Shown here: piece by piece, positions 5,135 through 6,900 of the stretch
How the letters are laid out: every line of letters begins with the position of its first letter
Numbering within the stretch: position 1 is the first letter of the stretch
From: Methanobacteriota archaeon
GTDB lineage: Archaea; Thermoplasmatota; Poseidoniia; Poseidoniales; Poseidoniaceae
Direction of reading: 5' to 3'
Assembly (NCBI GenBank): GCA_002731395.1
Contig: PCBQ01000013.1
Location: 1 to 6,900, forward strand
DNA: 6,900 nt
The notes under the pieces: model-generated
What the model was told of the DNA's origin: nothing
The model's input: the letters and a program-made list of their open reading frames with translations, nothing else
Databases searched by the model: none
Position numbers and translations under genes: made by a program

Positions 5135-6900
5135 ATGGAAGGCCTCAGGTTCCAGACCCTCATCGACCGCGGTTACGACCGCCGGACCTGTGAGGTCAGC
5201 GGCCTGCCGTACTGGTCCTGCGATCCAACCCGGACGACAAGCGGTGACACCGATCAGGACCCTTACACGTTCATCGGCCATCCAATCCTTCCGGGATTTG
5301 ATGAACGCGGACATGCGCTCAAGGAGCGGATGCGTGAAGCGTTCCTCGCGGCTTTCGAGGCAACAGACCACACCCGGGTCGAGCCTTATCCCGTTTTGGC
5401 GCGGTGGCGTGACGACATCCATCTCACCATCGCCTCGATTGCCGATTTTCAACCGCACGTTACCAGCGGCCTTGCGGAACCACCGGCAAATCCACTGACC
5501 ATTTCACAACCTTGCATTCGCTTGACGGACGTCGACGCTGTCGGACGTTCTGGCCGGCATTTGACCACCTTCGAGATGATGGCACATCACGTCTTCAACC
5601 GACCAAATGATGGCGTTGAACACTATTGGATTGAAACCTGTGTTGACTTGTGTCATCGTCTGCTGACCGACACCTTTGGCATCGACCCCACGGAAGTGAC
5701 CTATGTCGAGAATCCATGGAGCGGCGGTGGAAACGCAGGTGCTGCCGTCGAGGTCATCGTGGGTGGGCTGGAGCTCGCAACGCTCGTGTTCATGGACCTC
5801 GAGGAACATCCAGAGGGCGACGTCGAAATCAAAGGACTTCGATACCGCACGATGCCCTTGCAGATCATCGATACTGGGTACGGGCTCGAACGCTTTTGCT
5901 GGGCGGCAGCTGGGACGCCAACCATCTACGAAGCGATTTACCCAGAATCCGTCACATGGCTGAAGTCCTTGGCCAAGTTTGAGGACGTTTTGGCCCGATA
6001 CAAGGACATCGATGTCGAGCGTTTGCTTGGGGAATTGAGCCGGCTGAACGGGATCATGAACATTGAAGCGGGCGTTGATGCCGATGCCCTTCAAGCCACG
6101 TTGATCGAACGTTTGGCTGAGTCGGGTGTCAACGTCGACCTCGAGGTGCTGACCGCAGTGACCGAACCATTGGCGCGCATTTACGCGATTCCCGATCACC
6201 TACATGCGCTGGCGCACATGCTTGGCGATGGCCTCGTTCCGTCCAATGCCAAAGACGGTTACCTCGCCCGCATGCTCGCGCGACGGGTCCTGCGAATGGC
6301 GAATGAACTTGACGTTGGCGTGACGCTCGCTGAGATGATGGCTCATCACCTTGATCATCACCTACCGCACCGGAAGATGAAGCAAACCCGTGAGGGCATG
6401 CTGCACATCCTCGATTTGGAAGAAGCAAGGTACAACGAGATGATGCGAAAGTCAGACCGATTGGTTCGCAAAGCGCTGGAGTCCACCCCGATTGACGCCA
6501 CATCCGTGCATGACGACCTTCTGTTCGAGCTCGCTGACGTCCATGGCCTGCAACCAGAAATCGTGGTTGGCGTCGGTCGCAATGCCGGCTGGGAACACCT
6601 CGTACTTCGGGCCGGATTCGCCGCGGAAATGGCTGAGCGGCACGCCCGCTTGGCCAAGGAAGCGGCCACGTCAACCAAAGACGCAGCGGTGGTGGAAGAC
6701 TTACCTGACCTTCCCGGCACATCGCTGCTGTTCTACGACGACGTCCACCTTACGGCAATGGAGGCCAGCGTGCTCGCATGCAAGCAGTTGCGTCCTGATG
6801 CAGTTGAGGGTGCAACGCATGCTGTGGTCTTGGACAAGACCTGCTTCTATCCCGAGGGCGGTGGTCAAGAAGGCGATCAAGGTCGTTTGTCCACCGAGGC
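5135..6900 (+). CDS. alaS: Alanyl-tRNA synthetase, archaeal type, partial (C-terminus beyond right edge)
   Basis: It charges tRNA-Ala with alanine in the cytoplasm. 588 codons are present from ATG 5135 (GTG 5111 would add 8 residues). The full family length is about 900, so part of the editing domain and the C-Ala region are cut off. The archaeal N-terminal extension (1-60) keeps YWSCDP, SGD and YTFIGHP. The class II catalytic core follows: RVEPYPVLARWRDDI (81-95), LTIASIADFQPHVTSG (97-112), PPANPL, ISQPCIRL, GRHLTTFEMMAHHVFN (140-155), the GGGNAGAAVEV motif (197-207) and motif 3 DTGYGLERF (246-254). A helical tRNA-recognition region follows to about 545. FYPEGGGQ (571-578) opens the editing domain that removes serine and glycine. 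The HxxxH and CxxxH zinc motifs expected later are out of view. The extension's cysteine pattern is largely lost: C19 remains, but serine stands in the CGD position. Confidence 0.97.
   Translation, partial: MEGLRFQTLIDRGYDRRTCEVSGLPYWSCDPTRTTSGDTDQDPYTFIGHPILPGFDERGHALKERMREAFLAAFEATDHTRVEPYPVLARWRDDIHLTIASIADFQPHVTSGLAEPPANPLTISQPCIRLTDVDAVGRSGRHLTTFEMMAHHVFNRPNDGVEHYWIETCVDLCHRLLTDTFGIDPTEVTYVENPWSGGGNAGAAVEVIVGGLELATLVFMDLEEHPEGDVEIKGLRYRTMPLQIIDTGYGLERFCWAAAGTPTIYEAIYPESVTWLKSLAKFEDVLARYKDIDVERLLGELSRLNGIMNIEAGVDADALQATLIERLAESGVNVDLEVLTAVTEPLARIYAIPDHLHALAHMLGDGLVPSNAKDGYLARMLARRVLRMANELDVGVTLAEMMAHHLDHHLPHRKMKQTREGMLHILDLEEARYNEMMRKSDRLVRKALESTPIDATSVHDDLLFELADVHGLQPEIVVGVGRNAGWEHLVLRAGFAAEMAERHARLAKEAATSTKDAAVVEDLPDLPGTSLLFYDDVHLTAMEASVLACKQLRPDAVEGATHAVVLDKTCFYPEGGGQEGDQGRLSTE

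Noticed and set aside
5504..6722. Minus-strand open frames of 197-231 codons opposite alaS
   Set aside because: The plus frame carries all class II AlaRS motifs without interruption. The antisense frames have no recognisable motif.

Overview
The window looks like a chromosomal segment of an archaeon, most likely a euryarchaeote of the Thermoplasmatota side such as marine group II (Poseidoniales). That placement is inference. It rests on four observations. The alanyl-tRNA synthetase has the archaeal N-terminal extension. The tRNA genes have TATA-like boxes at about -28 and encode their own CCA or lack it variably. The RtcB RNA ligase is of the stand-alone archaeal type. A large secreted beta-sandwich protein sits beside moderately GC-rich housekeeping genes. 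No 16S or other decisive marker is present.

Layout from left to right: (1) 1-1149, minus strand, the first 383 codons of a secreted, sequon-rich surface protein that runs off the left edge and is visibly more AT-rich than the rest. (2) 1226-1300, minus strand, tRNA-Thr(GGU). (3) 1404-1486, plus strand, tRNA-Ser(GGA), divergent from tRNA-Thr. (4) 1491-3116, minus strand, a membrane-anchored alpha/beta hydrolase whose stop codon lies 4 bases from the tRNA-Ser 3' end. (5) 3211-3285, plus strand, a second tRNA-Thr(GGU) identical to the first except for one compensated acceptor-stem pair. (6) 3377-3571, plus strand, a 64-residue protein with a regular leucine-zipper heptad pattern and a hairpin over its Shine-Dalgarno sequence. 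(7) 3575 to about 5047, minus strand, rtcB, convergent with the small gene across a 3-base gap. (8) about 5135 to the right edge, plus strand, alaS, divergent from rtcB, running off the window at the start of its editing domain.

The shared theme of the right and centre is tRNA biology: three tRNA genes, the tRNA-splicing ligase and an aminoacyl-tRNA synthetase. The most notable structure is the pair of inverted tRNA-Thr genes. The duplication includes about 31 bp of upstream promoter with the same spacing, and the two copies bracket a 1.9 kb segment holding tRNA-Ser and the hydrolase. I found no CRISPR array, insertion sequence, defence cassette or phage gene. Nothing here is plainly a new multi-gene system. 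The best candidates for follow-up are the duplicated tRNA-Thr/promoter unit, the zipper microprotein with its structured leader, and the loss of N-terminal cysteines in AlaRS.
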